Below are positions 1 through 5,713 of a stretch of DNA of 6,825 nucleotides, piece after piece. Under the pieces are notes generated by a model, which searched no databases, was not told where the DNA came from, and was given only the letters and a program-made list of their open reading frames with translations. This DNA is from an uncultured Flavobacteriaceae bacterium (lineage in GTDB: Bacteria; Bacteroidota; Bacteroidia; Flavobacteriales; Flavobacteriaceae): contig CAJXEG010000074.1 in NCBI GenBank assembly GCA_913052425.1, positions 1 through 6,825 on the forward strand, written 5' to 3'. A program made the position numbers and the translations under genes. How positions within the stretch are numbered: the stretch's first letter is position 1; each line of letters opens with the position of its first letter.

Positions 1-812
1 TATTTAACTTACCCAAATTGGTTTTGCCCAATACATTGGAAGTTTTTGAGCCGGAACACGCTGAAAATGTGAAAACCACGCTGTCCGGTATGCAGGGGAA
101 TATTGAGGACAACTACACCGTTGTACCCCGTTTCCAAGGAAAATACCCTGTCGCTTCGGTCTCCTTTTCTTATTTTGATCCCAAAAAAGAAGAGTATTTT
201 ACTTTGCTATCCAGCGAACATATAGTAGATGTCTACGGTGGTCCTGTGGCCAATAATTTAAATGACAATACTACATCTGTTGCTGCAAAGCAACTTTTGG
301 CCAATACAGACGAATCTTTCCGATTCATCAAATTGAAACCCAATTTAGAGCCCATCGTCAAAAAGGAATTTTGGAACGGTAAACTGTTTTATGCCTTGTT
401 GACTTCCCCTATGTTTTTATTAATTGCTTTTGTTCTCCTAATGCAGCGCAATCAAAGAATTGCTGGTGATGTGGAAGGATCAAGACTTCGGGTGGCCAAC
501 CGTTTGTCCAAAAAATATTTGGGCGAAGCCAAAAAGAATTTAAAAAATAAAACGCTTTTTTACGATGCACTCGAAAGGGCGCTTTATAACTATTTGAAGG
601 CCAGACTAAAAATCAAAGCAGATGACTTCAGCAAGGATAAAATAGCGGAGATTTTGTCCGACAAAAAATTGGCAGGAGCGGAAATTCAGTCCTTTATTGC
701 CCTGTTGGAAAACTGTGAAGTGGCCCGATATTCTCCTGCTACGGATGCCAAGATGCAACAGGATTTTGACCAAGCTCTTTCTGTAATTTCTAATATTGAT
801 AAAAAATTATGA
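1..812 (+). CDS. batD: BatD family protein, C-terminal part (5' end beyond left edge)
   Basis: Partial gene. The reading frame (first full codon at base 3) is open to the left edge, so the TTG at base 18 is not the real start. The visible 269 residues match the end of BatD, the large membrane protein of the Bacteroidota Bat (aerotolerance) operon. The first part is a beta-rich extracytoplasmic domain with typical patterns: LVLPNTLEVFEP, the PRFQGKYPV stretch, SFSYFDPKKEEY, and a closing VYGGP. One transmembrane helix lies at about bases 378-446 (LFYALLTSPMFLLIAFVLLM). A charged, mostly helical cytoplasmic tail of about 120 residues follows. BatD is thought to act with the von Willebrand-domain proteins BatA/BatB and the TPR proteins BatC/BatE in an envelope complex; its biochemical role is unsettled. 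The stop overlaps the batE start (ATGA, 809-812), which suggests translational coupling. Confidence 0.9.
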   Translation, partial: FNLPKLVLPNTLEVFEPEHAENVKTTLSGMQGNIEDNYTVVPRFQGKYPVASVSFSYFDPKKEEYFTLLSSEHIVDVYGGPVANNLNDNTTSVAAKQLLANTDESFRFIKLKPNLEPIVKKEFWNGKLFYALLTSPMFLLIAFVLLMQRNQRIAGDVEGSRLRVANRLSKKYLGEAKKNLKNKTLFYDALERALYNYLKARLKIKADDFSKDKIAEILSDKKLAGAEIQSFIALLENCEVARYSPATDAKMQQDFDQALSVISNIDKKL

Positions 813-1579
813 GAAAGCTTTTGATGCTCCTTTCTGTTTCATTTTTCTATTGCTCATTGGCTTTGGGTCAGGAAACAGAAACCACTTTCGAAAACGCCAG
901 TTCTGCCTATAACGCCGGACAGTTTGAAAAAGCGGTGATGCTTTATAAAGAGATTTTGGAGAGCGGCCGGCACAGTGCCGAACTCTATTTTAACTTGGCC
1001 AATTCATATTACCGTTTGAACCAAGTGGGGGAGAGTATATTTTATTTTGAAAAGGCGAAACAACTGCGACCAAAAGATGAAGACATTAATGTGAACAGCG
1101 CTTTTGCTCAAAATATGGCCATAGATGCCGTAGAGGTATTACCCAAATCCCAAGTCACCCAATTGCAAGAAAAGACCATTGACCTGTTTTCTCAAGACGG
1201 TTGGGCTTATTTTATTATTCTTTTGGCTTGGTTGCTGGTTTTTTTTTGGGGACTTTATTTGCGGAATAAAGTTCCGCTAATCAAAAGGACTTTCTTTGTT
1301 TTTACTCTTGTTCTGGGAATGTTACTGATCGGTTCACTGTCTATTGCTGTTATCAAATCTGCCAACAATTCCGACACGACCTATGGCATTCTGTTTGATG
1401 AAAAAATTGATGTATGGGCGGAGCCCAATGCTCGGGCGGAGGTTTTATTTTTACTCCATGAGGGGACCAAAGTTCAAATGTTGGATCAATTACAAGAATG
1501 GCAAAAAATCAGAATCGCCAACGGTTCAGAGGGTTGGATCAAAAACGCCAAGGTGAGAAGCCTAAAAGGCTTTAAATAA
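809..1579 (+). CDS. batE: BatE, TPR-repeat membrane protein with C-terminal SH3-like domain
   Basis: A complete 256-residue protein with the BatE layout. It begins with a signal peptide or first membrane segment (residues 1-20, ending SLALG-Q). Two TPR units follow at about residues 24-56 and 57-90; the second reads AELYFNLANSYYRLNQVGES. Two transmembrane helices lie at about 132-151 and 162-182. The end (193-252) is a bacterial SH3-like domain carrying VWAEPNARAEVLFLLHEGTKV and EGWI. TPRs usually mediate protein contacts, so BatE is probably a scaffold of the Bat complex in the inner membrane. The start ATG overlaps the batD stop, no Shine-Dalgarno is visible, and expression probably depends on coupling to batD. 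A T9 run at 1239-1247, followed by GGGG, lies inside the first helix, but the frame is intact. Its end overlaps the convergent CvpA-family gene by 8 bases. Confidence 0.92.
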   Translation: MRKLLMLLSVSFFYCSLALGQETETTFENASSAYNAGQFEKAVMLYKEILESGRHSAELYFNLANSYYRLNQVGESIFYFEKAKQLRPKDEDINVNSAFAQNMAIDAVEVLPKSQVTQLQEKTIDLFSQDGWAYFIILLAWLLVFFWGLYLRNKVPLIKRTFFVFTLVLGMLLIGSLSIAVIKSANNSDTTYGILFDEKIDVWAEPNARAEVLFLLHEGTKVQMLDQLQEWQKIRIANGSEGWIKNAKVRSLKGFK

Positions 1580-2081
1580 GTTCATCCGGGAGCTCTTTTG
1601 AAATTTCGCTTCCCCAACTAAAGAGGTATTCCCCCAATTCGGTGATGGGTTCGTAAAGGATGGAATTCTCCATCATTTCTGTATCGATAATCGTGACCCA
1701 TGTATTGAGTTTTCCTAAAAAAAACAAGGCCACACTCATCAATATCGCCCATTTTAAAAAACCGAAAAAAGCCCCTAAAAATTTATTAAAAAGTCCCAAT
1801 GAGGCTTTACTGATGATTTTGGTCAAAGCTCGGGCCAATACCGAAATGGCGTATACGATGATGATAAACACGATTAAATAAGACCCGGTTTGGACGGCCA
1901 CAGGATTCCAATCAAAGAATTCGTTTAACAGATCGGCAATAAAACCCGAGAATTCTACCGCACCCAATAGCCCCAAAAACAAAGCCCCCAAACTGGCTAC
2001 CTCAACAATGAAACCCTTATAAAAACCTTTAATAAATCCAAAACCCAAGGCAATGGCCAGAATGATATCGATTGTATTCAC
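1572..2081 (-). CDS. CvpA family membrane protein
   Basis: A 169-residue protein with four hydrophobic helices, at about residues 3-18, 27-45, 65-87 and 103-124, and a short polar C-terminal tail. It follows the CvpA/colicin V production family pattern: NTIDIILA at the start, GFIKGFYKGF in the first loop, FNKFLGAFFGFLKWAIL before the last helix, then NSILYEPI. The family is in the inner membrane; E. coli CvpA was first linked to colicin V secretion, but the general function is not established. The start is GTG at 2081. An in-frame stop lies only six codons upstream and no ATG intervenes, so GTG is the best choice. The gene converges on batE (8-base overlap) and is divergent from the small unknown gene, leaving 68 bases between the chosen starts. 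Confidence 0.88.
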   Translation of the reverse strand: MNTIDIILAIALGFGFIKGFYKGFIVEVASLGALFLGLLGAVEFSGFIADLLNEFFDWNPVAVQTGSYLIVFIIIVYAISVLARALTKIISKASLGLFNKFLGAFFGFLKWAILMSVALFFLGKLNTWVTIIDTEMMENSILYEPITELGEYLFSWGSEISKELPDELI

Positions 2082-2086
2082 TAGTG

Positions 2087-2094
2087 CGAATGTA
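2087..2094 (-). promoter_or_regulatory. Possible -7 element of the CvpA-family gene
   Basis: On the minus strand this reads TACATTCG, one mismatch from the Bacteroidota -7 consensus TAnnTTTG, and ends 5 bases before the GTG start. I see no TTG at the expected -33 distance, so the assignment is weak. Confidence 0.2.
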
Positions 2095-2097
2095 CTT

Positions 2098-2105
2098 TAT
2101 TTTTG
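2098..2105 (+). promoter_or_regulatory. Candidate -7 element (TATTTTTG) upstream of the unknown gene
   Basis: A perfect match to TAnnTTTG, with a TTG at 2072-2074 and a 23-base spacer, at the long end of what the Bacteroidota -33/-7 promoter allows. It would start transcription near base 2109 and give the unknown gene a leader of about 40 bases, supporting GTG 2150 over the earlier in-frame starts TTG 2072 and ATG 2090. Confidence 0.3.
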
Positions 2106-2138
2106 GGAATCTCTCTCCGAGATTAACCTTAAAGCCAG

Positions 2139-2146
2139 TATCTTTG
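2139..2146 (+). promoter_or_regulatory. Candidate -7 element (TATCTTTG) touching the GTG start
   Basis: A perfect TAnnTTTG match that ends 3 bases before GTG 2150. If it is used, transcription would begin at or next to the start codon and the mRNA would be leaderless. No TTG is found 17-23 bases upstream, so it competes with the box at 2098-2105. Confidence 0.25.
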
Positions 2147-2149
2147 AGG

Positions 2150-2518
2150 GTGCAAAAAAGTCAAAGCAGAGATAAAAAATTAAAGGAGCGTTGGGATCAA
2201 TTGCTTATTGTCCTCACTGAGCGTTTTTCCGACGGTGAAGCCTTGGATGTCGAAGGCGTTTTGTATTTGATCGGTTTGCAAGAATTGGGTCAGGTTCATC
2301 AAAAAATGAAAAAAGACGACAATGTCAACCTGATCCATGTTGGTATCTGTACCGTATTGGAGCCTTATGGTTACTATCGATTTGATTTTTTTGACGAAGA
2401 GGGCTGGCCTCATTTTGAACTTTTGGAGGCCTTGCCTCCGCTCAAACCCGGAGAGCAAAGTATTTTGATGAAAGAAGCACTGGTAGCGTATTTTTTAAAA
2501 CGCGAGCTAATTCAATAA
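2150..2518 (+). CDS. Small conserved-looking protein of unknown function, upstream of pheS
   Basis: I do not recognise a named family. With GTG 2150 as start the product is 122 residues, soluble, with no signal peptide or membrane helix. The N-terminus is basic ([18 protein letters not shown]) and probably helical. An acidic and aromatic centre follows, with [19 protein letters not shown], then [20 protein letters not shown], and a helical end ([16 protein letters not shown]). The frame is also open from TTG 2072 and ATG 2090, which would give 148 or 142 residues. I prefer GTG because the extra residues look non-coding and I recall similar Bacteroidota proteins beginning near [14 protein letters not shown]; that recollection is unverified. 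It lies 17 bases before pheS on the same strand and may be co-transcribed with it. Codon use resembles the neighbours. Confidence 0.75.
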   Translation: MQKSQSRDKKLKERWDQLLIVLTERFSDGEALDVEGVLYLIGLQELGQVHQKMKKDDNVNLIHVGICTVLEPYGYYRFDFFDEEGWPHFELLEALPPLKPGEQSILMKEALVAYFLKRELIQ

Positions 2519-2523
2519 ATGTT

Positions 2524-2531
2524 TACTTTTG
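2524..2531 (+). promoter_or_regulatory. Candidate -7 element (TACTTTTG) just before pheS
   Basis: A perfect match to the Bacteroidota -7 consensus TAnnTTTG, 4 bases before the pheS ATG. With the usual geometry, transcription would start at about 2535-2536, giving a leaderless or nearly leaderless pheS mRNA. No TTG lies at the -33 distance, and pheS may also be read through from the gene upstream. Confidence 0.35.
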
Positions 2532-2535
2532 TTGC

Positions 2536-3552
2536 ATGATTGATAAGATTAATGAAAACCTGACCCTGGTCAATGCTTTTGATGCTCAATCCAAAGAAGA
2601 GGTTGAGGCTTTTAGAATAAAATATTTGGGTAAAAAAGGGATTTTAAATGACTTTTTTGCTGCCTTTAAGGAGGTGCCTCCACAAGAGAAAAGAGACTAT
2701 GGGCAGGCACTTAATACCCTTAAAAATGCAGTGGTCGAAAAGGTGAAAACCCTTCAAGTCCAAACCACCGATACTGCATCTCAAGGTAATCACGGTGATT
2801 TATCCAGACCGGGTTTTCCCCTGGAATTGGGTGCCCGACACCCCCTTTCCTTGGTCAAAAACAGAATTGTAGATATTTTTTCTCAGATAGGGTTCAACAT
2901 TTCTGAGGGGCCGGAAATTGAGGACGACTGGCACAATTTCACCGCTTTGAATTTACCGGAATATCATCCTGCCAGAGACATGCAGGACACTTTCTTTATT
3001 CAAACCGATCCAGATATCTTATTGCGGACTCATACTTCCTCTGTTCAAGTGAGGTACATGGAAAACAATCAACCTCCCATCCGAACCATTTCACCGGGAA
3101 GGGTTTTTAGGAATGAGGCCATCTCTGCCAGAGCCCATTGTATCTTCCATCAGGTAGAGGGCTTGTATATTGACAAAAATGTCTCTTTTGCCGATCTAAA
3201 ACAAACCTTGCTTTACTTTACCAAAGCCCTGTTTGGGAAGTCAAAAATTCGCTTGCGTCCTTCTTATTTTCCGTTCACTGAACCCAGTGCCGAAGTGGAT
3301 ATCTATTGGGGACTGGAGACAGAAACAGATTACCGCATCACCAAAGGAACAGGTTGGTTGGAAATCATGGGATGTGGCATGGTCGATCCCAATGTCTTAA
3401 AAAACTGCAATATCGATCATGAAAAATACTCTGGTTATGCTTTTGGGATGGGTATTGAAAGAATTGCCATGTTGTTGTACCAAATTGGAGATATTCGTTT
3501 GTTTTTTGAAAACGATGTTCGTTTTCTCTCCCAATTCCAATCGGGGAATTAA
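2536..3552 (+). CDS. pheS: Phenylalanine--tRNA ligase alpha subunit
   Basis: A complete 338-residue PheS, the catalytic subunit of the cytoplasmic alpha2-beta2 enzyme that charges tRNA-Phe. An N-terminal helical arm (about residues 1-85) is followed by the class II synthetase core. Landmarks are the motif 1 region around 120-147 ([20 protein letters not shown]), RTHTSSVQ at 164-171, motif 2 with [10 protein letters not shown] at 185-194 and HQVEG at 205-209, the [12 protein letters not shown] block at 245-256, and motif 3 GMGIER at 304-309. Ala302 in GYAFGMG corresponds to E. coli Ala294, which sets amino-acid pocket size, so ordinary phenylalanine specificity is expected. The insert around 257-275 ([18 protein letters not shown]) is the form usual in Bacteroidota. 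pheT is not in the window. The stop overlaps the gpsA stop on the other strand within TTAA. Confidence 0.98.
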   Translation: MIDKINENLTLVNAFDAQSKEEVEAFRIKYLGKKGILNDFFAAFKEVPPQEKRDYGQALNTLKNAVVEKVKTLQVQTTDTASQGNHGDLSRPGFPLELGARHPLSLVKNRIVDIFSQIGFNISEGPEIEDDWHNFTALNLPEYHPARDMQDTFFIQTDPDILLRTHTSSVQVRYMENNQPPIRTISPGRVFRNEAISARAHCIFHQVEGLYIDKNVSFADLKQTLLYFTKALFGKSKIRLRPSYFPFTEPSAEVDIYWGLETETDYRITKGTGWLEIMGCGMVDPNVLKNCNIDHEKYSGYAFGMGIERIAMLLYQIGDIRLFFENDVRFLSQFQSGN

Positions 3553-3563
3553 TCCAATTTTTT
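3533..3563 (+). terminator. Weak candidate terminator at the end of pheS
   Basis: An inverted repeat AATTCC (3533-3538) / GGAATT (3545-3550) with a 6-base loop contains the last pheS codons. A T6 run follows at 3558-3563, seven bases after the stem. The stem has only two G-C pairs and the T run is offset, so it is at best a poor intrinsic terminator. Confidence 0.22.
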
Positions 3564-4586
3564 AACGAGTTTTTTAAAGACTTTCTCCGGGTTTTTTCCC
3601 AAGTAAAGTATGTTGAAAACAGCATCTATAATGGGAACTCTGGTGGAGTATTTTTGGTTGATCATCTTTGCCGATTGGGTAGCGTAATAGCCTTCTGCTA
3701 CCATCCTCATTTCCATTTGGGCGGCCTTGACTGAATAGCCCTTGCCAATCATACTGCCAAAAGAACGGTTTCGGCTGAAAACAGAATAGCCCGTTACCAA
3801 AAGATCCCCCAGATAGGCGGAGTTGTTGATGTTGCGTTTCATTTTGTAAACATCTTTGATAAAGCGCTTCATTTCCCTTATGGCATTACTCATCAATACA
3901 CTTTGGAAATTATCACCATATCCCAGGGCGTTAGCAATCCCTGAGGCAATGGCATAAATATTTTTGAGCATACTGGCATATTCTGTACCCATGATATCAT
4001 TGGAAATCGTGGTTCGGATGTATTGGGTTTTGAGCATGGCGGCCATCGCTCTTGCCAGTTTGTTTTCCTCACAGGCGATAGTGAGATAGGACAAACGTTC
4101 CATAGCGATTTCTTCAGCATGGGAGGGGCCTGCAATGACTCCAATTTTTTCTAGGGGAACATTGAGCTTTTGGTTTAGATGTTCTCCCACGATTAACATA
4201 CTTTCTGGAACGACTCCCTTGACAGCAGAAAAAATTATTTTATCATCTAAGGCTTGGTTCAATTTTTCTAATTCACTCGATAGAAAGGCTGATGGAATGG
4301 CAAGGACCAATACATCGGCTTCAGACACGACATGATTGATGTCTGAACTGATCTTTAGACGTTTGGTTTTGAGGTTGGCAGCACTGAGATAGTTAGGGTT
4401 GTGGCGGTATTTTTTTACAAAATCGCCATTGATGGGGTTTCTGATGTACCACCCTACATTTCTTTTATTTTCTGTAAGGATTTTGATCAGTGCGGTCCCC
4501 CAGCTTCCACCACCCAAAACAGCTACTTTGAGTTTGCTTTTTAAAATCAAATGGGAAATGGTAGGCTTTTGTGAGGGGTGTTTCAT
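3549..4586 (-). CDS. gpsA: NAD(P)H-dependent glycerol-3-phosphate dehydrogenase
   Basis: A complete 345-residue GpsA, which reduces dihydroxyacetone phosphate to sn-glycerol 3-phosphate, the backbone precursor of phospholipids; cytoplasmic. The Rossmann fold begins with [10 protein letters not shown] (GxGxxG-type loop at residues 25-30). Further family landmarks are SAVKGV (Lys123), GPSHAEE at 153-159, LKN with the expected catalytic Lys208, the GYGDN segment at 222-226, GDLLVT at 260-265 and SRN at 271-273. Length is normal except for about 20 residues before the first beta strand, somewhat longer than usual. ATG 4586 is the only Met there, so it is kept, though a later non-ATG start is possible. 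The gene lies 15 bases after the stop of the four-helix membrane gene and is probably co-transcribed with it; it converges with pheS. Confidence 0.96.
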   Translation of the reverse strand: MKHPSQKPTISHLILKSKLKVAVLGGGSWGTALIKILTENKRNVGWYIRNPINGDFVKKYRHNPNYLSAANLKTKRLKISSDINHVVSEADVLVLAIPSAFLSSELEKLNQALDDKIIFSAVKGVVPESMLIVGEHLNQKLNVPLEKIGVIAGPSHAEEIAMERLSYLTIACEENKLARAMAAMLKTQYIRTTISNDIMGTEYASMLKNIYAIASGIANALGYGDNFQSVLMSNAIREMKRFIKDVYKMKRNINNSAYLGDLLVTGYSVFSRNRSFGSMIGKGYSVKAAQMEMRMVAEGYYATQSAKMINQKYSTRVPIIDAVFNILYLGKNPEKVFKKLVKKLD

Positions 4587-4606
4587 AGGGTGTTATTTAT
4601 CCTATG
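4584..4606 (-). promoter_or_regulatory. Inverted repeat spanning upstream stop codon and gpsA start
   Basis: On the minus strand CATAGG and CCTATG form perfect 6-base arms around an 11-base A/T-rich loop. The first arm contains the TAG stop of the membrane gene and the second contains the ATG of gpsA. A folded mRNA would hide the gpsA start until a ribosome finishes the upstream gene, which would couple their translation. The structure is visible; the function is inference. Confidence 0.3.
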
Positions 4607-5042
4607 CCAGCCAAGTATCCCAAGGGATTCTGCTCAATAGCAATAACAGCCCAAATCCGTAGAACAAAGCAACCCGCAGAAATTTTTTCCCGGGATCACT
4701 TTGACGTTTGTGAAGGGACCAGCCCATTGTAATCAGGACAATGGCCAATATGTTGGTAAAAGGATGCTCCACCAAATAAAGCCTCGTTTGAGCATCTTTC
4801 ATGACACCGCCCATACCGAGATTGGACCATTGGTCAAACCAAGGAGAAACGAAATATAAAATCAGTCCTATCAACAGTTGTATGTGAGAGAAGATCAATC
4901 CAAACAGGGACAGTCTAAGGTCTTTGGATTCGAAATCTTTTCCTTTGATTTTTCCGACAATGGCGTTGAGTATGCCAAGAATTAAAACCAGTAAAACCAG
5001 ATAAGCCCAATAGGAGTGTACGTTTTTGAGTAGCGAATACAT
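4602..5042 (-). CDS. Four-helix membrane protein, cytochrome b-like (function unproven)
   Basis: A 146-residue integral membrane protein with four hydrophobic helices at about residues 9-30, 45-66, 92-110 and 122-139. It resembles small Bacteroidota proteins often labelled cytochrome B; I am recalling that label, not proving it. His9, His53 and His93 each fall in or at the edge of a different helix (NVHSYW, FSHIQL, VEHPFT), a layout that could suit haem or quinone binding. No CxxCH motif is present. The short N-terminus MYSLLKNVHSYWAY lacks a cleavable signal peptide. The ATG at 5042 follows an A-rich leader (A9 run) rather than a Shine-Dalgarno, as is usual in this phylum. It is the gene directly before gpsA (15-base gap), so the two are probably one transcript. 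Confidence 0.8.
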   Translation of the reverse strand: MYSLLKNVHSYWAYLVLLVLILGILNAIVGKIKGKDFESKDLRLSLFGLIFSHIQLLIGLILYFVSPWFDQWSNLGMGGVMKDAQTRLYLVEHPFTNILAIVLITMGWSLHKRQSDPGKKFLRVALFYGFGLLLLLSRIPWDTWLA

Positions 5043-5057
5043 GCTTTATTTTTTTTT

Positions 5058-5083
5058 GAAAGATACGATATTCTTTGGATCAA
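5058..5083 (-). promoter_or_regulatory. Possible -33/-7 promoter of the membrane-gpsA pair
   Basis: On the minus strand a TTG (5081-5083) and TATCTTTC (5065-5058) are separated by 15 bases. The -7 box has one mismatch to TAnnTTTG and the spacer is slightly short. It would leave a leader of roughly a dozen bases, A-rich, before ATG 5042. Confidence 0.3.
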
Positions 5084-5123
5084 TAAATGTCCTTAAGACA
5101 AATATGAGACTACATCATGGCAT

Positions 5124-5555
5124 TTAAGTAGGAGGGTCTCCTGTAACCTCCTTGCCGAGCCAGTGGGGTCTGTGAAAGCTTATATTTTCAGTGGGGAGTT
5201 TAATTTTGGCCAGTATCATATTCTTGTTGGGGCTTAAAAATTCGTCTACCTCGAAATTAAGTTCTTCCTGTGGAATGATGTATCTGATTTTTTCGATCGG
5301 TTTTCCTATGGCGAGTCGAAGTAACGCTTTGGACTCTTCATAGGGAATGGCAGTTTCCCATTCCAATCGAGTGGTTCCTGCGGTGTTGCTTTTGCCTTTA
5401 ATGGTTAGCCATCCTTCTTTGTCTTTGATTCGAATCCTAACCCTTCGCTCAGGGTCCTTACTGAGATAGCCCAGAAGGATGTGGTGATGGCTAGTGGCCT
5501 GGTCTTTGAAAGTAGGGTCAATGACCAAAAACTTTTTTTCAATCTCTGTTTTCAT
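5124..5555 (-). CDS. CYTH-domain protein, probably frameshifted at its 3' end
   Basis: As read, 143 residues of the CYTH / triphosphate tunnel metalloenzyme family, whose bacterial members hydrolyse tripolyphosphate or other triphosphates in the cytoplasm using a divalent metal. Visible landmarks are the ExExK signature EIEKKFLV (Glu4, Glu6, Lys8), GYL at 29-31, RVRIR (Arg40, Arg42), LTIKGK (Lys54), TTRLEWE at 61-67, EKIRY at 88-92 and FEVDEF at 101-106. Two things are wrong. The strand that normally reads like AEIEL with a metal-binding acidic pair reads AKIKL (Lys117, Lys119). The protein ends at GKEVTGDPPT, where relatives continue with RYYN-like residues; adding one base near 5131-5134 yields GDPxYLNAMM and a TAG at 5110-5112. 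Activity is therefore doubtful. It sits alone between pyk and the membrane gene. Confidence 0.85.
   Translation of the reverse strand: MKTEIEKKFLVIDPTFKDQATSHHHILLGYLSKDPERRVRIRIKDKEGWLTIKGKSNTAGTTRLEWETAIPYEESKALLRLAIGKPIEKIRYIIPQEELNFEVDEFLSPNKNMILAKIKLPTENISFHRPHWLGKEVTGDPPT
5130..5142 (-). repeat. Small hairpin at the apparent frameshift site
   Basis: On the minus strand AGGAG-ACC-CTCCT forms a 5-bp, mostly G-C stem with a 3-base loop. It coincides with the place where the CYTH frame departs from the family. Such a hairpin could favour a deletion in the cell or a reading error. Confidence 0.45.
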
Positions 5556-5575
5556 ATTTAGAAATTAAGTTCAAA

Positions 5576-5689
5576 TCAATCGGGGATCAAAACCGTCTTC
5601 CCGAAATAAGTATCAATAGGGGTTTCGATGATTTTTAACCCTTTGAGTCGTTGGTTACTGTAATGAATAGATCGACTACAACTTATTTG
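5576..5689 (-). pseudogene. Coding-like stretch without a start codon (possible gene remnant)
   Basis: This occupies most of the 158-base gap between pyk and the CYTH gene (5556-5713). Between in-frame stops TAA (5690-5692) and TGA (5576-5578) there are 37 codons reading in part SIHYSNQRLKGLKIIE then TPIDTYFGKTVLIPD. The composition, with alternating charged and hydrophobic residues and a beta-like end, looks like the C-terminus of a real protein. There is no ATG or GTG, and the only TTG is four codons from the end. It could be the 3' remnant of a lost gene, a very short gene using an unusual start, or chance. I do not recognise the family. Confidence 0.25.
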
Positions 5690-5699
5690 TTAAACAAAT
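5685..5699. repeat. Short palindrome downstream of pyk
   Basis: ATTTGTT-A-AACAAAT, 7-base arms around one base, lies 14 bases after the pyk stop codon on the minus strand. It is purely A/T apart from one G-C pair in the stem and has no following T run in either direction, so it is a poor terminator. A protein-binding site is possible but unsupported. Confidence 0.25.
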
Positions 5700-5713
5700 G
5701 ATGACTATAAAAA

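Noticed and set aside
1239..1247. T9 run in batE as a phase-variation or frameshift site
   Set aside because: The frame is intact and encodes the hydrophobic VFFW of a membrane helix; in an A/T-rich genome a single homopolymer is not evidence of programmed slippage.
1344..1556. 70-codon open frame inside batE
   Set aside because: A shadow of the batE SH3-like region in another frame; the product has no domain-like features, while the batE frame is a clear family match.
1558..1572. AAGCC-TAAAA-GGCTT hairpin at the end of batE
   Set aside because: Only five pairs, inside coding sequence of batE, and with no T run on either strand; too weak to call a terminator.
2536..3552. PheS insert around residues 257-275 as an unusual domain
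   Set aside because: The [22 protein letters not shown] segment is, as far as I recall, the normal form in Bacteroidota PheS.
3365..3625. Minus-strand open frame across the pheS/gpsA junction
   Set aside because: It overlaps PheS motif 3 antisense and the gpsA end in another frame; no protein-like features.
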